Assembly (NCBI RefSeq): GCF_036226465.1
Contig: NZ_CP108476.1
Coordinates: 8,866,001 to 8,930,000, forward strand
Direction: 5' to 3'
Source of the DNA: Kitasatospora sp. NBC_01250
GTDB lineage: Bacteria; Actinomycetota; Actinomycetes; Streptomycetales; Streptomycetaceae
DNA length: 64,000 nt
The translations under genes were made by a program, and so were the position numbers. Positions 26,761 through 37,200 of the stretch are shown here, piece after piece. The notes below the pieces were generated by a model. It was not told where the DNA came from. It did no database searches and worked only from the letters and a program-made list of their open reading frames with translations. How positions within the stretch are numbered: position 1 is the first letter of the stretch; every line of letters begins with the position of its first letter.

Positions 26761-26999
26761 TACGACACGGACACCGACACCCACTGTCGCCACCAGCACA
26801 GCTCTACTCCGCCACGGCCCCCAACCGACCACGCCGACATCATCGTGGACAACGCTCAGCTCCAGCGGCCGTCCTGGGAAGCCCGCCGACCACACTGACC
26901 GGTGCACAGGATGTGACAATTGCTCCTCCAGCACGGTGGGTGGGTGTGCGAGGCGGAGGTGGTTGGCGCGTCGTCGTGCTGTCGACGGTGCGTTGCTGT

Positions 27000-27569
27000 T
27001 CATGGTGCTGTCTGCGAGGGAGGGTCGTATCGGCACCGGCCGTCCCGTACCTCGCACCTGAGGCACAGTGCTCCGTCGGCGCGCCGGTCGGCGGGAATGC
27101 GGCAGCGCCGGGCCTTCTCGCGCCGCCGTTCCAGGTGGCTCGGCCGCTTCGGCTTGGGTTTGGAACGGTAGTGGGTGCAGGAGCAGGCGTCGTCGTGACG
27201 GGAGCCCGGGGTCCTGCCGTGCCTGCACCTCAGGTAGATGTCGTGCTCGTCGCTGCGGTGGCCGCAGGTCGTGCAGTTCGGCCAGGGCACGGCGTGGTAG
27301 GTGGCGCACGGGCAACGGTGCTCGCTCTGGTGGCCGATCCAGTCGCCGCCGTTGTCGTAGATGTCGCCGCTGCCGTAGGTGACCGCGCACCCTGATTGTT
27401 CGCCGTGCGAGCGGGCGTCGTGGCCGCAGTTCGTGCAGTCGGGCCGAAGCGGCGGGGGTTCGGTGCGCGGCGGCAGGGGCGAGCCCGTGCGCCACACCGC
27501 GACGATCGCCACGACTGCGGCTGTCAGGATCCCGATTCCGCACAAGCCGATGACCGTTTCCGCTGACAT
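27000..27569 (-). CDS. Membrane-anchored Cys/His-rich protein, 189 aa
   Basis: Residues 3-26 form one transmembrane helix (TVIGLCGIGILTAAVVAIVAV). The rest is packed with Cys/His: CTNCGHDARSHGEQSGC, CPC, CTTCGHRSDEHD, CRHG, ACSC and a C-terminal CLRCEVRDGRC. Two copies of a CxxCGHxxxxH unit suggest two or more zinc sites. The tail is highly basic (KPKPKRPSHLERRREKARR). I start at the ATG 27567-27569, which has GGGGGAG before it. The family is not known to me; it could be a zinc-ribbon membrane protein that contacts nucleic acid or a partner. It follows the MFS gene in the same direction without coupling. Confidence 0.75.
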   Translation of the reverse strand: MSAETVIGLCGIGILTAAVVAIVAVWRTGSPLPPRTEPPPLRPDCTNCGHDARSHGEQSGCAVTYGSGDIYDNGGDWIGHQSEHRCPCATYHAVPWPNCTTCGHRSDEHDIYLRCRHGRTPGSRHDDACSCTHYRSKPKPKRPSHLERRREKARRCRIPADRRADGALCLRCEVRDGRCRYDPPSQTAP

Positions 27570-27846
27570 GGCTCCCCCTGGTTGGCCCCGGCGACCTGTC
27601 GACCCTGCGCACCGGCGCAACAGCCGTCCGCTACCACGCCGAAGTGGCCCGGGTCGGTTGCCGGCACCGGCAGGCTTTCGGGACCGGAGCGACCGTTGTC
27701 ACCCGGAGCACGCTCAGCACCGGGCTGCGTGGCGCTCACGGGTTCCTCGCCGTGGGTGCGTGAGCCAAGCGCCGCGGCCTCCCGGATTCACCAGCGGCTA
27801 CCCGGCTCGTCCGTAGTGCTCCGCCGTTGACTCTTGGTCTGGCGGT

Positions 27847-29124
27847 TCAGGCGCCGAGTTCCCGGGAGTGTCCGGCCCACCGGACCACGAACGGCATGGC
27901 GAGGCCGGCGGCGACGAAGAGGCCGCCCATGACGAGCCAGCCGGGGGCGCCCCGGTTCAGGCAGAGCAGGCCGAGCAGGCCGGGGGCGATGGTGTAGCAC
28001 AGGCCCATGCCGATGCCGAACACGCCGGAGTACTGTCCCTGCGCGTGCGCGGGGGCCAGCCGGAACCGCAGCTCCATCGACCCGGCCGCGTGCCACAGCG
28101 AACCCACGGTGTGGACGGCGACGCCGGCTGTCATGATCGCCGCGGCGGCCCAGCCGGGCAGGCCCGAGGCCGTCGCGATGACCCCCATGCCGACCAGGAA
28201 CGCCACCCCGGCGCGCCGGGTGGCCCGGCCGGCGACCCGGCCGCCCTTGATCCCGCGACTGGTGCGGACCTGGAGGAGGACCACCATCACGGTGTTGACG
28301 GCGAGCGCGACGCCGGTGAACCAGCGCGGTGCATGGGTGTGCAGGACCACCCACAGCGGCAGCGCGTAGGTCACCACCTCGCCCTGGATCCACAGGATGC
28401 CGTCCAGCACGACGAATGCCATGTACGGCTTGTCCTTCAGGGCGAGCCACCGGTCCGACTCGGTCGATGCGGGCAGCGGTTTCAGCCCGGGCAGCCGGAG
28501 CATGACGGCCGCGCAGCCGAGGAAGGTCAGGGCGTTGGCGAGGATGAGCGCCCGGTAGGCGGTGCCGGAGTCGAGCTGGATCACCGCACCGGCGGCCAGC
28601 GCGCCGAAGGTACTGGCCAGGAAGGCGGTCGAGCGCAGGTAGGAGCGGAACTTCGGCACCTCGTCACCGCCGAAGCGGCGGATCATCGGGCCGCGCGCCG
28701 CGCCCCCTGAGGCGCCGGCCAGGTCGGTCACCGCCACCGCCGCCATGAACGCCGCGAACGAGTGGGCGAACAGCAGCGACACCATGGCCACGGCCTGGAT
28801 CAGCAGGGTGACCAGGAAGACGCCGTGCGGGCCGCGGCGGTCGGCGAGGTGCCCGACGGGCGGGCCGGCGATCAGGCCGACCACCCCGGCGACACCGAGA
28901 CCGAGGCCGACCTGCCCGATGGACAGGCCGACCACCCGCATCGCGTACAGCGGCGCCGTCGCGAGGAAGGCCGCAGTGCCGAGCTGGTTGACGAAGCCGC
29001 CGAGGGCCAGTCGGCGCTGGGGGCCGGACTCGAGGAGCAGCCCCCGTCGCACCAGCCAGGGCCGACGGTCCGGGGCGGCGGCCTCCTGAGGGTCGTCGGG
29101 GGACAGGGTGCTGGTCTGACTCAC
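27847..29124 (-). CDS. Major facilitator superfamily transporter
   Basis: The 425-residue protein has about twelve hydrophobic segments in two halves and the MFS loop 2-3 motif as GHLADRRGPHGVFL (about residues 95-108). The GTG at 29122-29124 is chosen because CAGGAGT precedes it at 7 nt; the open frame upstream is not membrane-like. It probably exports a small molecule using the proton gradient. No regulator is adjacent. Substrate unknown. Confidence 0.9.
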   Translation of the reverse strand: MSQTSTLSPDDPQEAAAPDRRPWLVRRGLLLESGPQRRLALGGFVNQLGTAAFLATAPLYAMRVVGLSIGQVGLGLGVAGVVGLIAGPPVGHLADRRGPHGVFLVTLLIQAVAMVSLLFAHSFAAFMAAVAVTDLAGASGGAARGPMIRRFGGDEVPKFRSYLRSTAFLASTFGALAAGAVIQLDSGTAYRALILANALTFLGCAAVMLRLPGLKPLPASTESDRWLALKDKPYMAFVVLDGILWIQGEVVTYALPLWVVLHTHAPRWFTGVALAVNTVMVVLLQVRTSRGIKGGRVAGRATRRAGVAFLVGMGVIATASGLPGWAAAAIMTAGVAVHTVGSLWHAAGSMELRFRLAPAHAQGQYSGVFGIGMGLCYTIAPGLLGLLCLNRGAPGWLVMGGLFVAAGLAMPFVVRWAGHSRELGA

Positions 29125-29336
29125 GTGGTACTCCTGGATGTTGATCACGGCTGGGCGGGGACGGACGGCGGAACGCAGTGCCCGGGAGCGAGTCGCGCGT
29201 CGAGCGCTTCGGCGAACCCCGGCGAGGGGTTCGGCCGAAGCCGCCTGTGTTGATCCGCTCACCGCGGCCCCGGTCTGCGAATCAAGGCTTCAAGATCATC
29301 TCAGGAGAGAATGCCCGCTGCTCTCGCACCTGGCGA

Positions 29337-29475
29337 GTCGTCAATCCTCTTCTGGAGATGCTCGTGCCCCACGCCGCCCTGATGGCAGCCGTCCCTGCCA
29401 CTCAGCGCACCGACTCCACCCACGTTCTGGCCGCCGTGCGCGACCGGACCGTGTCCGAGGCTGTCCGGGAGCGTC
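29337..29475 (+). pseudogene. IS1182-type transposase fragment
   Basis: A short frame contains NPLLEMLVPHAALMAAV and QRTDSTHVLAAVRDRTVSEA. The TDSTHVLAAVR motif is diagnostic of IS1182 family transposases. Neither end of the element remains. Confidence 0.7.
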
Positions 29476-29576
29476 CAGCCAGGTCCCGGGCCCGGACCGG
29501 GCTCGTGTGGGACGGCCGGCAGCTCCACGTCAACACCGCTCGCGGCGAAGCCGGTTCGTGCCAGACCGTCCTCGAA

Positions 29577-29603
29577 CGTCCGGGACTGTCCGGGACGGTC
29601 CGA
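29577..29603 (+). promoter_or_regulatory. Conserved 27-nt upstream element, copy 2
   Basis: It begins CGTCCGGGACTGTCC and ends GTCCGA, matching the minus strand of 20174-20200 at 24 of 27 positions. It lies 136 nt upstream of the secreted-protein gene at 29740. Candidate operator or activator site. Confidence 0.5.
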
Positions 29604-29739
29604 ATCCCTGGCTCGTGCCCCGAGCGGGCGGCGATACTCGTGCCGCACTCCAGACCTGGCTCCTGCTCCGGAGGCAGAACCCGGCGATCCGAGGTCGACG
29701 GCGACCAGTGACGCCGAACGGCACGAACGGAGAAACACG

Positions 29740-30102
29740 ATGTTGAGGGTCCGAAAGAAGCTTGCGGCGATCGCCGTTGCCGGCGGCATCCTCGCGGGCA
29801 GCGTCGCCATGGCCGTGCCGGCCGACGCCACCGTTGTCAATATCTCCTGCCCGACCGCCGGGGTGACCGTGTACAGCGGCGGCCCCGACTACTGCTACGG
29901 GCTGCGGAAGGACGGGAACACCGGCCCCGGCTGGGCCGACATCCCCGGCACGTGGGGGGTCGGCAGCAGCGTCAACACCGGCTACGTCGTGGCCGATTCG
30001 GGCTGGGTACCGGTCCACTTCGCTCCGGGCTGGGGCATCGTGCTGCCCGACTGCGGGTCGGGCTGCCTGTGGACGACGCAGTGGATCTACATCACCAGCT
30101 AG
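29740..30102 (+). CDS. Small secreted protein, 120 aa
   Basis: The signal peptide MLRVRKKLAAIAVAGGILAG ends near AVPADA; the mature part of about 90 residues is rich in Gly, Trp, Tyr and Val and has four cysteines (SCP, DYCYG, DCGSGC), probably two disulfides. ATG follows ACGGAGAAA. The family is not recognised. It shares an upstream element with the gene at 19662-20033, suggesting common control. A short dyad CTAGGAC/GTCCTAG spans its stop codon and may be a weak terminator. Confidence 0.8.
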   Translation: MLRVRKKLAAIAVAGGILAGSVAMAVPADATVVNISCPTAGVTVYSGGPDYCYGLRKDGNTGPGWADIPGTWGVGSSVNTGYVVADSGWVPVHFAPGWGIVLPDCGSGCLWTTQWIYITS

Positions 30103-30273
30103 GACCTGTCGTCGTCCTTCGGCGCCGCCGGCGGTCCTAGATCGTGACGCCGACGGCGCCGAGCCGACTCCTGAGACCACGCTCGACCCGCCTTCTCGGT
30201 GGTGGCGGTCGCCGGTCCCGGAGGCGGCCGCCACCACCGACGAGTGACAACCGGGACCAACCGAGGTCGCATC

Positions 30274-31224
30274 TTGAGGATCAAGACCGTTTCGAGTACC
30301 AGGACGACGAGGGTCGCGGCGGTTCTGGCCGTGCTGATCGCCGCCGCCTCCTGCGCCCGCGGCACGGCGACGCCGCACGGCGCACCACCGCCGCTCGGTC
30401 CCATCGCGGTGATCACCTCGGTGGACCAGATCACCCTGCCCATCGATCGCTACGACGTCACCGTCGAGCAGACCAGGACGCTGTTCCAAGCCTCCACCGT
30501 CGTGACCCGGCAGTGCGTACAGAGTTACGGCCTGAGCTATCCGGCTCCGCAGTGGGGCGATGCGTTCGGCGACACGCCCCGGGAGCTCAAGAGTCGCTCC
30601 GTGCTCTACGGCTTCTTCGATCCGGCCGCCCCCAGGAGCAACGGGTACGACGCGGTCGGTGTCAGCGACGCCGGCGCCCAGCCGACCATCTCCGATGCGG
30701 TGCTCGCGGTTCTCGACGGAGTGGACAGATCGAACAAGGCCGTCACCGTGTTCGACGGGAAGAGCGTTCCCGACCACGGGTGCCTGGGGAAGGGCAGAGC
30801 GGAGGTCGGAGATCCGCCGATGCCCGCGGATTCCGGCCAGTTGCCGGACGGCGGGCCGAAGGTTCCGGCGACCGATCCCCGGATGGTCGACGTCAACGCC
30901 CGGTGGAGCACCTGCATGAAGTCCAAGGGCTTCGACTACGCCTCTCCTTGGGCGGCCTACGACGACCCGAAGTGGCGGTCCGCGGAGCGGCCGGGCGCGG
31001 TCTCCCTCGCCCACACTCCGCAGGAGATCGCCACCGCCACCGCCGATCTGGGCTGCAAGCTGTCCACCAACCTGATGGGTGTGGCGGTAGCCGTCGAGAC
31101 CGCGTACGACAAGCAGTACATCGCGTCGCATGCGGCAGCCCTCTCGGCCTTCGAACAGAGCCTTGACGACCGGCTCGGCAAGGCGGCGCACATCATCGCC
31201 GCCGGCGGGGCGAACGCAGGATGA
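30274..31224 (+). CDS. Lipoprotein coupled to the RHS gene
   Basis: A TTG start at 30274 gives a compact signal (MRIKTVSSTRTTRVAAVLAV) and lipobox AASC; an upstream GTG (30244) is possible. The mature protein is about 290 residues with conserved Cys positions: TRQCVQSYG, DHGCLG, WSTCMKSKGFDYASPW and ADLGCKLSTN. These segments match a family of actinobacterial lipoproteins of unknown role. Its stop overlaps the RHS start (ATGA at 31221-31224), so both are translated together. It may help fold, tether or export the RHS protein; that is inference. Confidence 0.82.
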   Translation: MRIKTVSSTRTTRVAAVLAVLIAAASCARGTATPHGAPPPLGPIAVITSVDQITLPIDRYDVTVEQTRTLFQASTVVTRQCVQSYGLSYPAPQWGDAFGDTPRELKSRSVLYGFFDPAAPRSNGYDAVGVSDAGAQPTISDAVLAVLDGVDRSNKAVTVFDGKSVPDHGCLGKGRAEVGDPPMPADSGQLPDGGPKVPATDPRMVDVNARWSTCMKSKGFDYASPWAAYDDPKWRSAERPGAVSLAHTPQEIATATADLGCKLSTNLMGVAVAVETAYDKQYIASHAAALSAFEQSLDDRLGKAAHIIAAGGANAG

Positions 31225-34200
31225 GCCAGGCACCGACTGGGGATGCGATGCGGACTGCAGCACACGGAGTCGTTCCGCGGTGGTTCACACCGCACCACTG
31301 GACGAGGCGGGTCGTTGTCGCGCTCTGTCTGAGTCTGGCCGCCAACGGGGTGGCGGCGGTCACCGCGTCCGCTTCGCCGAGCCGCCCGAACGCGCCGCTG
31401 CGGCAGGGCGTCGCCGCCGACTTCGGTCCCGCCGCGGCCTCGTCCCCCGACCTCGCGGTATCGGGATCCGGTGACGGCCACGGCTATCACCTCGAGGTTT
31501 CGCGCGAGAAATCGGGATTCGCGTGGCACGAGATCGCCGTGCTGCAGCCCGGCGGCCTCGACGAGTCGTCGTGGACGGGCTACCAGTGCGTGTCCGGCGA
31601 CGGTCGCTATGCGGCGGTGACGGTGGCCCCGCTCTCGGCCGCGAACTCGACGGCGGGACGCGACCACGGCGCTTTCGCGTACTCGGTCGACCTGGAGACG
31701 GGGCGCGTGCGGGCCGTGGCCAGCGGTGTTGCCCTCGCCTACCACTCTCCCGGCTGTGGGACCGGCGACGAGGCGGAGTTCACCGCCGCCCTGGGGGACG
31801 ACCAGCAGACCACCGAGGTCGTCTCGGCCGCGCTGGCGTCGGGCACGGTGGAGCACACGACCAGGATCGCGGGCCAGCTGACGTCGGTGGTCCCGACCGC
31901 GCACGGAGTGGTCGGCGTCCTCGGTTCCCGGCTGGTGTCGGTGCCCGAGTCCGGGCCGCGGACCGGCCTCCCCCTGACCCTCGCCACCCTTCCCGGCCAG
32001 GCCTACGATCTGCACCCGGCAGCCGACGGCGGCGTGGACTTCCTCGTCACCGCACCGGGCTCCGGGACGGCTCACGTCGAGCACGAGGGCAACGGTGCCG
32101 TCAGCGACGCGGGCACGGGGAACACCTCCCGACTCCAGCTGTTCGCGGGGCGCGGTGGACACACCATCGTGACGGGCGCCGACCACATGGACGCGGGGGC
32201 CGCCGTACGCCCGCTCGACACGAAGTCGATCACCGACCCGCTGACGGTCTCGATGGACGGCGACGCGGTCTTCGGCGCGCAACGGACGGACGCGAACCCC
32301 GACTCGACGGTTCTCGCGGCCAGGACGGGACGACTCGTCAAGCAGCCGTACGACAGCACGGCCGAGACCCCGGCCACCACCGCGACCTCGGCTGTCGTCC
32401 CCGACGGCGTCGACCCGGACGCCCTCAACGCAGACCTGCCGCCGGCCCCCGACCCGGAGCAGAGCCGACCCGCGAGCAGCGCCGGCGGCGCGGCGGCCGG
32501 GACACCCGCGACCCCGGCGTGTTCGGTGCCCCGCAACAGCCCCACGTTCCAGGTGGCGCAGCCGGGATCGAGCCAGATCGACTGGGCCGTCCAGATGGCC
32601 GAACAGAACCTGCTCACCGGCTCGGCGTACGCCCGCCCCGCGAACTTCGGCAACCTGGGCCTGGTCTCCTACTCACCCAACGGTGACTTCGCCGCCGTGC
32701 CGCTCTCGCACCCGTCGAGCGACACCTGGAACACCGTGCCGCGCTCCGTCTTCGAGGCGATCATGGCGCAGGAGTCCAACTGGGACCAGGCGTCCTGGCA
32801 CGCTCTGCCGGGGATCGCGGGCAACCCCGTGATCGCCGACTACTACGGTGCCGCGGGGACGATCGACACGATCAACTACGCTGGTGCCGACTGCGGTTAC
32901 GGAATCTCCCAGGTGACGACGGGGATGTTCGCGAGCCAGACGGGTCAGCAGTACTCGGCGCACGGGCAGTGGAAGATCGCGGTGGACTACCAGGAGAACA
33001 TCGCCGCCGGCCTGCAGATCCTCGAACGGACCTGGAACTCGTTGTACAGCGCCGGGATCACCGCCAACGGTGGCGATCCGCGTTTCCTGGAGAACTGGTA
33101 CTTCGCGATCTGGGCGTACAACACCGGTGTCCAGCCGGACGCCAAGCACGGCAACACGACCGGCTGCACCCCCGGCCCGACGTGCACTGGCCCGGACGGG
33201 ACGTGGGGCCTGGGCTGGGCGAACAACCCCGTCAACCCCAACTTCCCGCCGAACCGCGCCCCTTACCTGGCCTACAGCTACGGCGACGCGGCACATCCGG
33301 CCGACTGGCCCTACCAGGAGCGGGTGCTCGGCTGGATGGGCACCCCGCTCGTGCGGACGGGCACCCACGCGTACGCGCAGGCGAACTTCAACGGCGGCAG
33401 CAACTGGCTGAACATCCCCGCCTTCAACACCTTCTGCACCACGACAGCCAACCTCTGCACGCCGGGCGCGAGCGGGCAGTCGGGCACCTGCGCGCTGGCC
33501 GACTACGAGTGCTGGTGGCACGCGCCGGTCACCTGGATACCCACCTGCTCGACGACGTGCTCGACCAGCGCCTACGCGGTCGGCCCCGGCTCCACCGAGC
33601 CCCCGGTCACCGACCCGCACCCACCGGTCTGTGCCCTGGACACGAACGTCGTGCCGACGACCTCCAACGGACCACCGGTCATCGTCGCGGCACAGGTCGG
33701 GCTGGCGGCGGGCAGGACCCCGCTGAACATCGTCGGGTGCCCGTCGACCTCGAACTGGTCCAACGGCGGATCCTTCACGATGGCCTACGGCACCAATGCC
33801 AACGGTGATCCGACGGGCGCGATCGACACCCACCAGCTCGGCGCCGGCTTCGGCGGCTACGTCATGTTCGACCACACCCAGAACGGCACTGAGGCCGCCG
33901 TCATGAACACCGGCACGTGGACCCCGACACTGCCGGGCCTGCAGTACTACAAGGTCAAGCTGCACATCCCGGCGACCGGTGCCCGCGCGACCGACGTCGT
34001 CTACGTCATCAATCCGGGCGGCAACGCCAGCCCGTGGAAGATCCGGGTCAACCAGGCCTGGGGCTCGGACCAGTGGGTCACGATCGGGACGTTCGCGATG
34101 TCCCCCGGCGCGACCGTCCAGCTGTCGAACCAGAGCGCGATGACTCCAGGCGGGTACGACGTCGGTTACGACGCCATCGCCTTCCTCCCCCAGGGCGGCA

Positions 34201-37200
34201 CCCCCGGAACGCCGATCGGCGGACCGCCCGGCATCACCGACGCGCCCACCGGCAGCAACCCGGCGTGGATCCAGTGCGGTTGCGCGACCCGAACCGCCGG
34301 TGACCCGGTCGACACGGCGACCGGCTACTACGGAGAGACGGTCACCGACCTGTCCACGCCGGGCCGTGGCATGCCGTTGTCCTTCACCCGCACCTACGCC
34401 TCGGCCCTGGCCGATCCCGCCGGGCCGAACGGGGGGAGCGCGCTCGACGGGCCGTTCGGCTACGGCTGGACCTTCTCCTACAACCTCTCCGCGGTCACCG
34501 ACGGGGCCACCGGCAATGTGACGGTCCATCAGGAAGACGGCTCCCAGCTCACGTTCACCAGCACCGCCACCGGGTACGTGCCCTCGGCGCCACGCTATGA
34601 CGCCACGCTGACCAAGGCCGGCTCCAGTTACACCCTCACCCGCAGGGGCAAGGAGATCTACACCTTCGACGTCGCCACCGGCCACCTCCTCGCCGAGACG
34701 GACCAGGCCGGTGCGCACGCCACCAGTCCCTACGCGACGACCCTCGCCTACAGCGGCGGCCAGCTGTCGACCATCACGGATCCCGCGGGGCACGTGTACA
34801 CGCTCGGCTGGAGCGGCGGGCACATCACCAGCCTCGGCGACTCGGCCGGACGCCAGGTCACCTACGCCTACGACGCCGCCGGCGATCTGACCGACGTCCA
34901 CGGTGCCGCGACGACGCGGCTCCCGGCCCCGCAGGACAACGACCACACCGTCTACGGCTACAACACCGCCTCCCACCTGCTCACCTCATGGCGCCAGGCC
35001 AAGTACTACGGCGACACCACGACGAGCCCCGCACCGGTGATGAGCATGGCGTACGACTCGTCGGAACGCGTCGTCACCCAGACCGACCAGACTGGCCGCA
35101 CCACGACCTTCTCCTACGGTCCGAGCAGCAGCCCCTCCCTCGCGGCGGGGCAGACCCTCGTCACCGACGCCGCCGGGCACCAGGTCCTCTACACCTATCA
35201 GAACGGGCTTCTCGCCTCGGAGACGAAGGGGTACGGCAGCAGCACGCCGAGCACCTGGTCCTACACGTACGACCCGGTGAGCCTCGGCGTGACGACCGTG
35301 ACCGATCCTCTCGGCAACGTCCAGACCTTCGCCTACGACGAGCACGGCAACAAGATCTCGGCCAGCGACGGGAACGGGAGCACGACCGCCTACACCTACG
35401 ACGCCATCGACGACATGACATCGGCCATCGACCCCCTGGGGGTGCTGACCATGTACGCGTACGACCAGGCGGGGCACATCGCGGTGTCCGGCGGGACGAA
35501 CGACGGGACGCTGACGTTCGGCCTGCCGACGAGCACCACCGTCACCCAGCCGCAGCAGTCCGCCGAGATCGTCGACAGCAACCCGGCCTCCCCGCCGGTG
35601 CGCACGACGGCCTACTACTACGACGACGCCGCCCATCCGGGGGACCAGACCCGCGTCGTCGACGCCGACGGCTACACCTCCTCCGCCACGTTCAACGCCT
35701 CCGGGGAGGCCGTCAGCAAGACCGACCCGATGGGGAGCCGGTTCCAGTACGGCTACGACAGCGCGACCGGGCGGATGACTTCGATGGTCAACCCGGACGG
35801 AAGCGCCGCCGGCACCGCCCCCGGATGCACGCCACCGGCCAAGGGGTGCACCGCCTTCTCCTACGACGCGTGGGGTCACATCGTCAAAACCACCGACCCG
35901 CTGGGCCGTTCGACCTCGACCGGGTACGACGCCGACGGCAACCGCACCTCCAGCACCGACGGCAACGGCAACCAGACGACCTACACCTACGACCCGGCGA
36001 ACCGGCTCACGGCCACCATCAACGCGGACGGCACCCGGACGAGCACGGACTACAACCCGGACGGCAGCACGGCGGACACCGTCGACGCGGACGGAGCCAG
36101 GACGGTGTACGGCTACGACAGCCAGGGCCACCAGACCAGCCGCACCGATCCCGACAGCCGGACCACGACCATCACCTACGACGCGGACGGGCAGCCCCGC
36201 ACCAGCGTCAACGCCGCCAACCAGACGGTCACCGACGGCTACGACGCCGCCGGGCACCTGACCTCGCTCAGCTACTCCGACGGTGTCACCCCGAACGTCA
36301 CCTACCGGTACAACAGCGGCGGGGTGCGGACCGCGATGACCGACGGCACGGGCACCACGACCTGGTCCTACGACGCGTTCGGCGAGATCGTCTCGAAGAC
36401 CGACGGCGCGGGCTCCTCGATCGGTTACGGCTACGACAACGACGGCCGGACGACCTCGATCGTCTACCCCGGCGGCCCGACCCAGACCGTCGTCCAGACC
36501 TTCGACAAGGCGGGACGGCAGACCTCGGTCACCGACTGGAACAACGCCACGACCCGGTTCGGCTACGACGCCAACGGGACCCTCACGTCGACCGGTTACC
36601 CGGACGGCGACACCGTGACCACCACGGCCGACGACGACGGCCGGACGGCGAGCACCACGCTCACGAACGGCACCAACACCCTGGCCGCCCTCGCCTACAC
36701 CCGGGACGGCGCCGGCCAGGTGGCGACCAGCACGCCGAGCGGCCTGCCCGACACGGCCCAGAGCTTCGGCTACACCACCACCGAGCGGCTGGCCTCCGCG
36801 AGCGGCACCGACTCGGCGTCGTACGGCTACGATCCGGCCGGCAACCCGACCACGGTCGCGGGCAGCGCGCAGACCTTCGACGCGGCCTCGCAGCTGTGTT
36901 GGAGCCTTCCGGGCGCGCCGACGAGCAGCGCACCGTGCCAGTCGGCGCCCACCGGTGCCACCACCTACTCCTTCAACTCGCTGGGCGACCGCACCAAGGC
37001 CCAGCCCGCGTCCGGAACGGCCAGCACCTACACCTACGACCAGGCGAACCGGCTCACCGCCACCACCGGCCCCACAGGCAGAAGCACCAACGCCTACGAC
37101 GGCAACGGACTGCGGGCCAGCACCACCTCGGGCGGCACGACCACCAGGTTCACCTGGGACGACGCCCAGACCGCCGACCTGCTCAGCGACGGCACCACGA

